From: Datura wrightii
Taxonomy: Eukaryota > Streptophyta > Magnoliopsida > Solanales > Solanaceae
DNA: 64,000 nt
NCBI GenBank assembly: GCA_035772735.1
Contig: JASDFA010000018.1
Location: 144,589,501-144,653,500 of the forward strand
Direction of reading: 5' to 3'
In this document: one piece after another, positions 1-11,086 of the stretch
Numbering within the stretch: position 1 is the stretch's first letter
Layout: each line of letters begins with the position of its first letter
Notes under the pieces: generated by a model
Seen by the model: the letters and a program-made list of their open reading frames with translations, nothing else
Databases searched by the model: none
Told to the model about the DNA's origin: nothing
Translations under genes and position numbers: made by a program

Positions 1-2199
1 GAGCTAATCAAACTATTGACTCTGAACAACTGCTAATGAAGATCCTGAACTCTATCTATCTAAACCTGCAACAAGTAATGCAGTGCCCCATAGTTGGGCG
101 TCAGTACAATGTTTACCAAATAAGTAAGGTAGATATAAAAAGCTGAATAGAAGTTATTAAAGACTAAAAGTAAGTAAAAAGAAGGGGTAGAAGCATTAAC
201 CTGTAAGCTTTCTTATTCATAACCTGCACCTAGAAAAAAATTACACGTACATGAGCTAAGATTGTAAAATTACATTTTCATAAGCTATGACTAGTAGGAA
301 GGAATACAAACAAGAACCTAACCTGGCCCCCATAAGCCTGGAAGGTACAAGCAACATAGAAATAACCTATCGGAACCCCTATAAGTGCTAACAAATACAC
401 TTTAATCTATATACCCTTATCCGGGTTGTTATGACTCTACTGGTGTTATAGCCAACCTAACTGTCCCCTGGGTCTCCAACTGAACCCGCTTGGCTCCTGT
501 AATTGTGTTTGAGTGCAGTGGACTCCTGAAACTGCACCCTGGGCACCAGGCTCGATGAGGGCTAGTGATGCCGATACGATATAAAATAATAGTCCATCCA
601 TAGAATGGACTGTAATATGGCCCTTGGGCCTCTGCATAGTCCCTTGGGAAAACGTCTGGCTCCTTGGAGCGATTTATATAGCCCCATAGTCAACGAAACA
701 GCTAGTAATATTGAAGTTGGTCAACAGAAGGCTATCCTAGGTGGAGTCTATCCCAACTGATATACTGTATCGTATTCTAAACTTCACCACTCAGAAGGCG
801 TATCTTACTCTTAAGGCCTAACGCGACTGCTACTCGCCCCTAGAATAATATGCATAGCAGGAATGGGTGCACCCCATTTGCCTATATCTAATCAGAGGAT
901 CCTAATAGTGATCATAATATCTAACGCTAGACCTAATAGGGCGAGATCTAGAGTAGACTAATAATACTTTGAATGTCATACTAGGACAGTGGTATCTCAT
1001 AAGCGAATTGTAATGTCGCGAGCAGTCAATTGTATAATTCCTTTAATTAGGACAACTGTAGGGATGTCACTTAATCTGACATGCTCCTGAGCAGTCAGCC
1101 GCTAACCTTCGTCAGGCAGCTTGCTATAATTCCTAGCCTGAAGCTAATACTGTGCTACTATGATTCTAGTCCCTAGTATACTAACTTAGTCTGTTCAGAT
1201 TCCATATAACTTCTCTAGGCAATCCCTAGCCTCGTAGGTAGGTTTACTTTTTCCTAGCCACACGCAGCAACCTATATCTCAGTATCTACAAGAGCAGGCT
1301 GGGGCGTTGGCCTCGTATTTCACTACCGATAAGACTCCCTCCTTAGGGTATACGTGGGTCTATCTGAGTCATATGACTAGAGTAACCTCCTGGCGACCTG
1401 TAGGTGTGACACTTAGTTTACTATAGTTAATAATCTCTAGTAGTGTCTAACTATATGATAGGTCGTCACCTTTTCCCCTGCCAACCTTGGTGCTACTGAC
1501 TCTAGGGTAGGACTATTTTATTCAAATTCTATCCCTGAAGGTGCTAAGGTACGCCAATGGAATCTGGGAGGGTGTCACTGTCTATCCAGGCATCAAACTG
1601 AAAGTTATATTGCCCGTCTATGCCTTTTTGCTTTCCAATTTATTGAAATAGGTCCAACAGCTAACCCTAAGTTTCTAAGGCCTTGGCATGGCAGCAACAT
1701 GCTAGAATCCTACTACACAGTGAACAGAAGGACAAAGGGCTTACTGTAATGCTTCTAGTGTGTATCACACCTAATATGCTCTTTCCTAATGAGGGATTCT
1801 TTAATCTATTCTCATTATGTTTTCTAACAGCTAACCATAACATGTATAAGCATTATCTACAAGCAGCAGCTAATACAATACATGGGATTGTCATCTACGT
1901 TCAAAATCATAAGTCGTATCATTATACAATGAGAATAACATGCCGAAGGAATAAGCCTTAACATTCCTCAGATGTCGATTCTCATTTATTTGATTAATTT
2001 CAACCTGTAGCCAGTGATTCCATTCAATTGCGGCCTTTATACTGATAAAGTAAGACTATTTCAATACTAGGAATTGATAAATAGAAACATCTTTCAATAG
2101 GGTTAATTGTAACTTCAACTCTGTTTTATTTGGCCGAAAACTTACAACTTCTTGAGAGTTTAGAAGGGAGAAATTCTTACCTATTGCTTGTGGCCGTTT
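1..2199. other. unassigned non-coding DNA
   Basis: I see no gene, LTR end, primer-binding site or tandem array here. The reading frames present (for example 1683-1961 on the plus strand) have no domain, compositional bias or partner that supports coding. Short runs of CTAG-rich, stop-rich sequence suggest old decayed transposon or LTR sequence, but no copy elsewhere in the window matches it. Confidence 0.5.
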
Positions 2200-4160
2200 A
2201 AAATCCAATTTGGAGCTATTCCGAAAATATTTACTCCGCGGGGTTCCATTGTACCGGGTGAATTTTCAAAATATTACACCGCAGAAATGTTCCCCGTAGG
2301 ACTAGAACTTTTTACCAAAGTTAATTTGCGTTTGAATGAAGTTTGATAGAGTAATTTGATGAAAAGTGCTCAAAACCCACACTGCTCTCCCTATTCTGCT
2401 CGTAGCGCCAAGAGTCGGGTGCGATGCACCGCTCAAGGCGTCGAGCTGCCGGTGCGATGCGACTCCCAGTGTGCCTGGCCTCCGGCCCCTACCTCTTGTT
2501 TTCCTGACTCCAAACTCATTCGTTCATTCCCTATGCCTTTTTTCCGTTTGCGTCGCACTTTAAGACCCTCGACATATGTACGAACGCATTGGTTAAACAA
2601 TAGGAACTTACAGGGTGTAACATTCTAGGGGGGATTTAGAGGGGTTTAGTGGACACTCTTCCCTCATTCGCTCCACACATTCTCAGAACCCTGTAAGAAC
2701 TCAGACAAAAATCTGTAGCCAAGAGCTAGGGCTTCTACTTCTTATCAGAATTTCGAGCTTCTTCTTCAAGGATTTCTTGTATAGGTATGTGGGATTTCGA
2801 CAATGGTTCCTTTCACCCTTTTGTCCTAAGATTTCTGTAACCCTAGCCTTGAAATTCTAGAAATCATGACCTTGGGTTTTCCTTCAAATTGTTGAAATCT
2901 CCTATTTTTCTATGATGTCAGACTGTCATGTTTAGGAATACTATGCATTCATGTTAGTATCTTCAGTACTACAGCATGTCTAACAAGATATGCTATTTGT
3001 CCTAATTTTCTCATGGACTAGTGAAATGTTTCTTTATAGTGTTTCTATCATTTTTAGTATACTCAGTAATGGTAATTTTTATTAGTTTATTAGTATATTC
3101 AATACCCTCAGTTATCAGGTCCTTTAGGCTCTTAGGACACTTTCAAATAAGTAGTTCTGACCTAATCTTAGGATATCATATTGAGTTATTAGTTGTTTAT
3201 ATATATATGTATGTATACACACACACACACACACTTGTTATGGGTCTTCAGTTGGGAGTAGTACTTAGCACCAAGCGGGCAAGAGATCAGCGCACCCAAG
3301 TTCCTATAACTACGTGCCACTGTAGAATTTAACCTGAATGGGTTTTACAGTTAGTGATCACACAATCTAGTCACTGTATCTTGGAAAGGTACAGTTGGCC
3401 CTATTGATTGGGAGTAAACATTGAACTCCACATCTAGCTCACATGGTTATATGTCGGTTAACAGGTACTCCCACAGTACGGTACAGTCAGAGTCCATAGT
3501 CAAGTCTTATAGATTTTAGATATTCTTTTGATTTTAATTTCAGACTGTTAGTTCTTATAGTGTTATTCTCATATTTTTAGACTTTTCTAGCACTTATGAT
3601 TCAAGCATGGTTATTGCAGAGTCATATCAGTTCAGTTTATGTATTATCAGCATGTTTATGTTTTGATTGATATCTCGCATACTCAATACATTCCATGTAC
3701 TGGCGCATACTTTCTATGCTATATCATTTTAAGATTTAGGCTCAGGTACCAAGCCTCAACATCGCAATTAGCTTCACTGGCGACATTCAGCAGTGTTCTA
3801 TTGGTAAGTCCTTAACTTCTGAGGACCGAAGCTGTTCTTTCTATTCCAATAGTACTAGTTCAGTTTTCTAGACTTAGAGTTAGCTAAGGACTTGTCTGAG
3901 CAACTCATCTGTTAGTAAAGGCTTACAAATAGTATAGTATTATTTTAAACTTCTTTTTATCAGTGTTGTTTAAAACAATTAGTATTTAGCAGATTTTATC
4001 TCTTCTTGTAAAAGATTGATTTTACACTTCCATAGCTTCTGCTCAGTTTTCTATTTATATTTTTAGTATGTCAGTAATATGCGATGCCATGGGTTAGCTT
4101 GGGGTCACTTGTGACTCTAAGTACTATGTTACGTCCAAAGTGTAGATTCGAGTCGTGACA
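2200..4160 (+). repeat. element F 5' LTR (left edge approximate)
   Basis: The right edge is clear: GTCGTGACA at 4152-4160 is followed by AA and a tRNA-iMet primer site. Positions from about 2640 onward are collinear with the element C LTR (CCTCATTC-type motif, the AGGTATGTGG donor-like site at 2783, and the run of short A/T-rich repeats). The left edge is uncertain. A TGTAACATTC at 2616 could be a terminus, but alignment with the element C LTR, which has about 450 bp before the same motif, suggests a start near 2200. The 3' LTR lies outside the window, so no target duplication can be checked. It contains a TA/CA microsatellite at about 3197-3234. Confidence 0.65.
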
Positions 4161-4164
4161 AACT

Positions 4165-4176
4165 TGGTATCGGAGC
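4165..4176 (+). other. element F primer-binding site (tRNA-iMet)
   Basis: TGGTATCGGAGC lies four bases after the LTR end and matches the 3' end complement of plant initiator tRNA-Met with one change (CGG for CAG). It fixes element F as plus-strand. Confidence 0.85.
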
Positions 4177-4379
4177 CTCAGATTTAGAGTGTCCTAGGAT
4201 GTCTGAAAGTCGCGCTAAGTAGAGTCCTTTTCATGGGTGTGAAGTGCACCACACTTATGAAGGGGAGGCTACAAGGCGTTTTTAGGAAAATTTCCTTTTT
4301 TTTCATCATTCTTATCATGCATAGAGCATGAAAGTCTAAAATGTCCTTCTAACTCATGCTCTACCATTTTCAGTTGAAA

Positions 4380-4733
4380 ATGCCTCCCAAAAGAGAAAAT
4401 GGAAGGAGGATTGGTAACACTAACAAGCAAGCCCCACCAGCTCCAGCAGTTCTTCGGGATGATCAGGTAACACCTGCTGAGTTTAGACCTACTATTCAAA
4501 TACTAGCTCAGGCGGTGACCAACCAGGTAAACCAGCAGGCCATCATATCTGCTAATATGAGTGGGCCTATATCTGCTTCAAGAGTTTGAGACTTTAATAG
4601 GATGAATACCTTGATATTTCATGGGTCTAAGGTAGATGAGGACCCATAAGACTTTATCGAAGGTGCAAACTTGGCTGCTTATCAGTTTAAAGAACTGGCT
4701 CAGATATGGTACAAACAATGGAAAGAGGGGAGG
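4380..4733 (+). pseudogene. gag: element F gag, N-terminal part
   Basis: The ATG at 4380 opens a Gag beginning MPPKRENGRR, with a basic N terminus, then a region ending WYKQWKEG that is typical of the chromovirus Gag core. In-frame stops are seen near 4587 and 4648. The start lies six bases after a TTTTCAG acceptor-like site at 4371-4373. The reading frame is cut by the insertion of element E at about 4734 and resumes at 58885. It is not functional. Confidence 0.8.
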
Positions 4734-6986
4734 TGATGCTATAACCCGAATATAGGCCCGGATAGAGACACTAGACAAGGAACCCCGAGAGGCTCCAAAT
4801 CGACCCATGGCATGAACATGATAACTAAACTCAACATAAATGAATGCGGTAAGTCTAACACATTAAATAGCGAAAGTCTAAAAATCTGATGAATCTGAAC
4901 AACAGAAAACATAATATCAATCCGAAGTTGAATACATGCTATGTCTGATAAGCCTCTACAACATGACGAGTTGATGGGACAAGACCCCCAACTCACTCAC
5001 TAGTATACTGAAACTGAAAGAACTGATAACAAGCTGATAAAAGGTCCGAAGGACGAGGACTCACCAACAGACTGAGAAATGCTAACTTTGAGAATCTGGC
5101 TAGCGGTGGGACTGAACCTGTACGTCCGAGCCTGCATCATGAAATGATGCAGCATAGAATATGTGGTTAGTACTTTGAATGTACTGAGTATGCAAGGTAA
5201 GTAAAACCGCTACGTAAGTAAAACTAAAATCATGCATATTATAAAAAATATATTCAAGATAAGATTCTAAGAGTATAACTTGCATGCTATTATCTGAAAA
5301 TATGATTAAACATTACTGAGTATCGAGACTAATTCAAATAACCCAAAGCTGAAACTAATAATCATAAATAAAACTAAACATTAGGTCAAACCTATTGAAA
5401 ACATAATAACATAGCTGATGAACATGCATAACTGAAAATCATGAGGAACAATGAGAGACTCGTCATATAATCGACATTACCACGATAGAGCTTACTTGGT
5501 CCCGACTATTGCACTCAAGTGGGAAGAGCTACCCAAAGCCTTGCCATGGCTAAGGGCGCTACCATGATATAGATATCAAGTTGAAGGCCCCTAGGGGCAG
5601 GGAGAGCTTACAATGGAGGTCTCAAATAATCTGAACATACCTACGTTGGCACGTAGTTCTAAGGCACAGGGTTGACTGAATCCTTATCCTACTCGGTGCT
5701 AGACACTACTCCCAAAAACATGCATATGCTCTCAATCATTTTGCAACGAAGCTGCACAATGAAGCTAAATCATAATCATACATGCATAATCTGAAAACAT
5801 ATCATGAGAATCCTTGGCTCAAACTATACCACAAGCTGAAAAGTGGGAGTCTAGACTCCAAAACAAGGTGGTAAACTAATAACATAAAATTGAAGTAAAT
5901 CATGAATCATACTTTATCATATGGGCTTGCCCAAATCTTAGACTTATTTTAAATAGATTCGATAGTCAAATTAATGAATGTAAACATGAGTAATTTGAAA
6001 TAATACTTTCAACATAAACATTTCATCATACTTGGAAACATAGATCCTAATCTCAACTCTTCATGAACTTTCACAATTGGGCATTGTAATTGTAAGTCTT
6101 TGAAATCAAAATTTTTTAATTGAAAACATTATAAAACATGCCCATGAATCTTAAAACAACATTGGAAGCATAAATAAAATTTACCCATGATAGATTCTTA
6201 GAGAATTCCACAAATTGGGTTAAAACCCCATAGATTCATCAACTTAGGTTTCCATGAATTAGAAGAGGATTTTCGGCATGGGAGTAAAAGAATACCCCCA
6301 TTCGTAACTCCACATACCTGGGTAATTCTGATTTCACACCCTTTCTTGAATACCCAAAGGAAATGGAGGAGAATTTGATGAATTCTAGACTTGATCACCT
6401 TAGAAATTCACTAGTCTTGCATGCATGGGGAGGGAAAGGTTTAGAATGAGCTAAAGCATCTTAAACCAATCCTAACTGAGCTTAAAATGACGTAGTTTAG
6501 GTCTTAGGAGCTTAGAAATTATGAAAAAGCCCTTAATAATTGCGAGCAGTAAAAATGACACTGCTAGTCCAAACGAGGGCTGGACGAGTCGTTACCAAGG
6601 ACGATTACTCTTTCCTGCTCTTGTCATGAACACTGGAAAACATTACTATGCCAGTCACCATGAGGGACACCACGACTCATGATGTTCCTAACGACTCGGG
6701 GTGACCTAGATGTTGGAAACACTACCAAAAATTCAACACCCATGTCAACTTCTAACCACGACCAACCTAACGACTCGTTGCCCTAACCACGAGTCGTGGC
6801 TTCTCTTGTGGACAACCCTCAGACCACAAATCCTATCCAACTCTCCCTCCACTCCAAAAGTCACTTAAGGACTCATGAAGTCTCCTCACGGGTCACTCGA
6901 CGACTCATCCTGTGACCTGGTGCAGAATTTTCTATTTTCTTCATTTGAACCCTCAGGTCTGATCTTAGGGCTTTCTGAGAATTACA
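4734..6986 (-). repeat. element E 3' LTR
   Basis: About 2,253 bp, collinear with the 5' LTR at 56651-58884: shared ACCCGAAYATAGGCCCG near one end, matching blocks throughout, and GGTCTGATCTTAGGGCTTT followed by ATTACA at the other. On the minus strand it starts TGTAAT. It holds a block of ACGACTCGT/ACGAGTCGT motifs at about 6580-6910 and a minus-strand splice-donor-like AGGTATGTGG whose GT is at 6317-6316. The tip near 4734 (TGATGCTATAACCCG) is altered relative to TGTCAAGACCCG in the other LTR. Confidence 0.88.
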
Positions 6987-7022
6987 ATATCTCCCCATTG
7001 GGAACATTCATCCTCAAATGTG
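6987..7022 (-). promoter_or_regulatory. element E polypurine tract with upstream hairpin remnant
   Basis: Reading the minus strand, CCCAATGGGGAGATAT abuts the 3' LTR start, as expected for the plus-strand primer. Just upstream lies a degenerate copy of the AACATTC-GAGGAT-GAATGTT hairpin (7003-7022), with the outer arm mutated. Confidence 0.75.
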
Positions 7023-7545
7023 AATGGACATACTGAAGAGTTGGGTAATGGCATTGACATCTCAAATACTGAACATTTAAAGATGAAAAACTGACAGAGT
7101 TACTAACTCTGAACTAAAATACATGGCTGAACTAAATTCATAAATCAAACATACATGTATTGGCATGAAAGAAATTGGGACACATGGACTGAATATGAAA
7201 ATGAATAGAGAACTAAGGATGAAATTGATACCTCAAGATGGAATTGGAACGGAAGGGAATAGATGCGAGTATTTAGCCATCATATCTGCTTCAGCTTCAC
7301 ACAAAGCTCCATCAACATGCTGATTTCTCCTTAAAACCTTTGTTGTAGCTACTTCTTTATTTCATAGCTTCCAAACCTGACGATCAAATATTTCAACCGG
7401 AACCTCTTCATACTAAAGGCTATCCTTCACACCTACAGTCTCCACCGGGTCAACTAAAGTTGGGTCCCCCATGCACTTCTTTAAAGCCACACATAGAAAA
7501 CTGGATGTACTGAAGTCAATTCTGAGGACAACTCTAACTCATAGG
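7023..7545 (-). pseudogene. element E integrase C-terminal/chromodomain region, 3' part
   Basis: From about 7230 to 7545 the minus strand retains the chromodomain-like end of a Tekay/Del-type polyprotein. It matches the region at about 62690-62960 of element G, including the segment equivalent to a VEGA-xWEAEADM motif near 7270-7320. Stops and indels break it. The remaining 7023-7230 is 3' untranslated. The coding part is cut by element B at 7546 and continues at 23072. Confidence 0.7.
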
Positions 7546-7621
7546 TGATAAGGCTCAAACCACACTTTCAACTGAAGTATGATGCGGACATTGTCAATAA
7601 AAATCTCAACTTAGAGGTTGG
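7546..7621 (-). repeat. element B 3' LTR, distal fragment
   Basis: TGATAAGGCTCAAACCACAC matches the homologous end of the 5' LTR at 21464 (TAATAACGCTCAAACAACAC). The LTR is interrupted here by element A and resumes at 16926. The target duplication GTTGG (7617-7621) belongs to the A insertion. Confidence 0.9.
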
Positions 7622-8496
7622 TGATCTTGGGCACATTTATATGCCCAAGTGATACTCAAAAGTACCATTTTCGCCTTGTTTATCTAGTAATGCGTATACA
7701 TTTTCATGTAATTGGTAATAAAATGTGAATTTATACTAACCAACATGATTAGCATTGTTTTGTAGGTAAAATGTGATTTCGAGGAGCTAAAATGCATGTT
7801 GGATGATATCGGAGTTGGACTTGGAATCGAGCAAGGAAAAAGGCATTGGACTGCACAAATTAAAGGGGCTCCGCGATGGAGCCATGTCACGCTGCCATCA
7901 CGGAGGCATTCTGCCTGGAGGGTGAAAATTCATCAATTTCCAGTTGTGAATTAATAGGATATTGTTCTTTACTTGATTTGGGAAAATTGAGTTTTGATGT
8001 GCTTTCCTGATAGAAATATACTTGAAAGCCGTATTAGTCAATTTAGGAACCGGAATTGTATGGCTAGAACATGAATTGCATTTGATCACAGAAATGTAGA
8101 CGGATGGTTCATGATTCTTAAGTGAGATTAAATATAAGAGTTTTAATCTCTTGGCAATTGTTCTTGGCTAGCAACAGGAAGAAAAGATTAACCAATCTAT
8201 GATGATAATCAGTTTCATTACATGTTCTTTAACCTCGGCATGCTTTTATCCATAGTCCAAATTCAAAGTAGATATTTGTTTGTAGTTTAGTATAAAATTT
8301 ATAAAACAAATTATTCAATTTTTGGTTATTTAGTTGTCAGCATATTTAGAAGTAAAAATATAGTATACTTGAGCAAATTGCACTTATCCCAAGTCTCTGT
8401 GGGATCGATACTTGGCTTACTAAAGCCACTTACTACTTGTTCGACCACGTGCACTTGTGTGTCGGTTTTATAATACCCTAACAAACGCACCAAACA
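7622..8496 (+). repeat. element A 5' LTR, internally deleted
   Basis: Identical in layout to the 3' LTR (15497-16920) except that ATTTCC at 7936-7941 joins directly to AGTTGTGAATT. The equivalent of about 15817-16375 is missing. The lost segment contains the only TATA box seen in this LTR and the GTGTCACGG palindromes. Confidence 0.92.
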
Positions 8497-8502
8497 AGTT
8501 TT

Positions 8503-8519
8503 TGGCGCCGTTGACGGGG
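8503..8519 (+). other. element A primer-binding site (TGGCGCC type)
   Basis: TGGCGCCGTTGACGGGG follows the LTR after AGTTTT. This TGGCGCC-type site, often assigned to tRNA-Asp, is usual for Athila/Tat-lineage elements and differs from the tRNA-Met site of the chromoviruses nearby. Confidence 0.85.
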
Positions 8520-8637
8520 ACTTGGCAATTGGTGAATTTGTTTTAAGTGTTAATTTTACTGTATTTTTATTTTTTTCTTAAGTGTTGACAACTTGGTCTT
8601 AGCCTGTATTTTGCAGACTTAATTGCTGTGAACACTG

Positions 8638-11028
8638 GCAAGAGACAAAGAGCTGGTGGAATCTTATATAGAGCCTGAACGTAAATTTCATAGTAAACGG
8701 AGAGAAGCTCTACAAAGAAAGCTGCAGTTGCTCAGACAGACCATTATGGAGCAACAAAATCCACCGGTAGTAAGGGCAGTGTTAGTGCCCGAAGAAGCAG
8801 TAGCAAGGCCGGTTCGCGAGGTGGCAATCCCACATGCCAACAATGTTACATCCAGTATCCGCAAACCAGAGCCTGGAGGGAGATTTGAACTCAAGCAAAA
8901 TATGGTGCAATTGTTGCACACAAGCGGGCAATTTACCGGTCTCCCTCATGAAGACCCACAACAGCATCTCCAAAACTTTTTGGAGATAAGTGACACTTAT
9001 ATACCCGCTGGAGTGTCGCCTGATTATGTTCGGCTTACATTATTTCTGTTCTCATTACTCGGAGAAGCCAAGAGCTGGTTGAAAGTTGAGCCACCAAATT
9101 ATATTTCAACGTGGGATGATCTTGCACGAAAGTTCTTGATAAGGTTTTTTCCCTCTGGTAAAACAGCAAGACTTAGAAGTCAAATTCTAAGTTTCAAACA
9201 GAGGGAGGGAGAAAATTTATATCAAGCCTGGGAGAGATTTAAATCCATGTTGCGGGACTGTCCTCATCATCATCAGTCCAATGAGGTGTTGGTGCACACA
9301 TTTATTGAGGGTTTGGAACCCCACACCAAAATATTGCTAGATTCAGCAGCTGGAGGGCAAGCGCTGGAAAAGACTTATGAGGAGTTGTACACCTTGCTAA
9401 ACCGGATTTCACAGGGTAATCCATAATGGAATGCTGATTCATCACGAGGTGGAACAAGGAAAGCAGCAGGAGTGCTTGAAGTGGATGGATTTACAACTAT
9501 CGCTGCACAGATAGCTACCTTGCAAAATCATTTGAACAACCACTTCAGCAACATGGCATTGAACCAGCCTTCAGCTCTACTTAATGCAGTCCAGCAATTG
9601 TGGTGTGAACTGTGTGGAAGCAGTGAGCACTCAGCTGAGTGCTGTGGAGCAAATCCTGACTCATTAAACTTTGTGGGTAATGCACAAAGAAATCACCAGC
9701 AGTATGGTAGTAGCTACAATTGAAATTGGAGGAGTCATCCTAACTTCTCATGGGGTAGCAACAACCATCAAGGCCAAAGTTCGGGTCAGGGTGTGCAGAG
9801 GAATCAAGGAGGGCAACAGAACTACCAATCTCAATTCAGAAATAACAATGCACCTCCTCCACCACCATCACCCAGCATTGAGGAGATGTTCAAGACCATG
9901 ATCGCTAACCAAGCGCAATTGCAGGCTGACTATGTTAAATTGGCAGCCGAAGTGAAAAATAACCAGTTAGCGACCAAGGCTCTTGAGTATCAATTTGGGC
10001 AATTTGCTAGTGCCCAAAATACAAGGCCTAGAGGAGGACTGCCGAGCGACACGGATCCGAATTCGAAGCAGGTAAATGCAGTGACCACAAGGAGTGGTTT
10101 GCAGCTGATGGATGTGGAACCAGAAAGACCACCTCAAAATTCGGGAGCAGCAGAAGTTGAGGGGGAGCAAAGTTCGGAAAGGGGGAAGACCAAAGAAGCT
10201 GAATCAGAAAGACCTCCACCCCCGTTCCCTCAACGACTCAAGAAACACAAAGAGGAGGTGTGTTTCAAGAAATTCATGGAGGTGCTTAAACAGGTACATG
10301 TTAACTTACCTCTTGTTGATGTCTTGCAGGGAGTGCCGAAATATGCCAAATACATTAAGGACATCATGGCCAACAAAAGTCGTTTGACTGAGTATGCTAC
10401 GGTGGCTTTAACTGAGGAATGCACTTCCCGGATACAAAATAGACTGCCCACAAAGCTAAAAGACCCTGGAAGTTTTACTATCCAGCTTACTATTGGGCAG
10501 AGCATCCGAGCTCGTGGATTGTGTGACCTGGGAGCGAGCATAAATCTAATGCCATCTTGGGTATTCAGAAAGTTGGGTCTAGGGAGTCCTAGACCTACAA
10601 CCGTAATCTTGTAGTTGGCGGATCGATCCTTAGCTAGGCCGGATGGCATTGTTGAGGATGTTCTAGTGCAAGTTGGCTCCCTAATTTTCCCGGTAGATTT
10701 TATTGTTCTGGATTTTGAACCAGACGCGGAAGTCCCTTTTATTTTGGGATGACCCTTCTTGGCAACCGGGAAAGCATTAATCGATGTAGCTGCGGGGCAA
10801 CTGACAATGCGAGCACACGACAAGGTAGAGGTGTTCGATGTGTATAAAGCACCCAAGCTCCCGATGGTGAATGAAGAACTCTCGGTGATCAATGTGATTG
10901 ATCATGGTAATGCTAAGCAGATGAAGCATTCCCGAGAGTTAATGGGAAGACCACCGGATAGGTGTAAGCATTACTGGGGGGAGGACAGTGATCGTGAGAA
11001 ATTGTCCATCACCCTAGCGGACAATTGA
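8638..11028 (+). pseudogene. gag-pr: element A Gag-protease
   Basis: One continuous frame of about 797 codons with four in-frame stops (9424-9426, 9721-9723, 10612-10614, 10750-10752) and no frameshift. Residues around 80-260 are an Athila-like Gag core (PxSGKTARLRSQI, YQAWERFKSMLRDCPHH). A CX2CX4HX4C zinc knuckle (CELCGSSEHSAEC) lies at about 9610-9648. A proline/glutamine-rich linker follows, then an aspartic protease with CDLGASINLMP near 10523-10555 and an ILG-x-PFLATG segment near 10741. No in-frame ATG precedes the Gag core: the frame opens at 8632 just after a TTTTGCAG acceptor-like site, so a spliced leader may have supplied the start. The same layout occurs in element D. It is dead as it stands. 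Confidence 0.88.
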
Positions 11029-11068
11029 GCTTAAATGACGTCGAGCCGAGACGGTAAACCAGGCGTTG

Positions 11069-11086
11069 CACGGGAGGCAACCCGTG
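11069..11086 (+). other. AGGCAA-loop hairpin after gag-pr (element A)
   Basis: CACGGG-AGGCAA-CCCGTG, a perfect 6-bp stem with a 6-base loop, 41 bases after the protease stop. Element D has CTTGGG-AGGCAA-CCCAAG in the equivalent place: same loop, different but still paired stem. Confidence 0.8.

Noticed and set aside
1683..1961. 92-codon plus-strand frame
   Set aside because: No recognisable domain and no supporting signals in decayed sequence.
2356..2628. Plus-strand frames in a GC-richer patch
   Set aside because: Overlapping frames without domain content inside the likely LTR of element F; composition alone keeps them open.
3197..3234. TA/CA microsatellite as a possible functional array
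   Set aside because: Simple slippage repeat within an LTR; similar TA runs occur at the equivalent place in the element C LTRs.
4724..4740. Clean 5-bp target duplication for element E
   Set aside because: GGAGG on the left and TAGGG on the right do not match, and the left LTR tip is altered, so I do not claim one.
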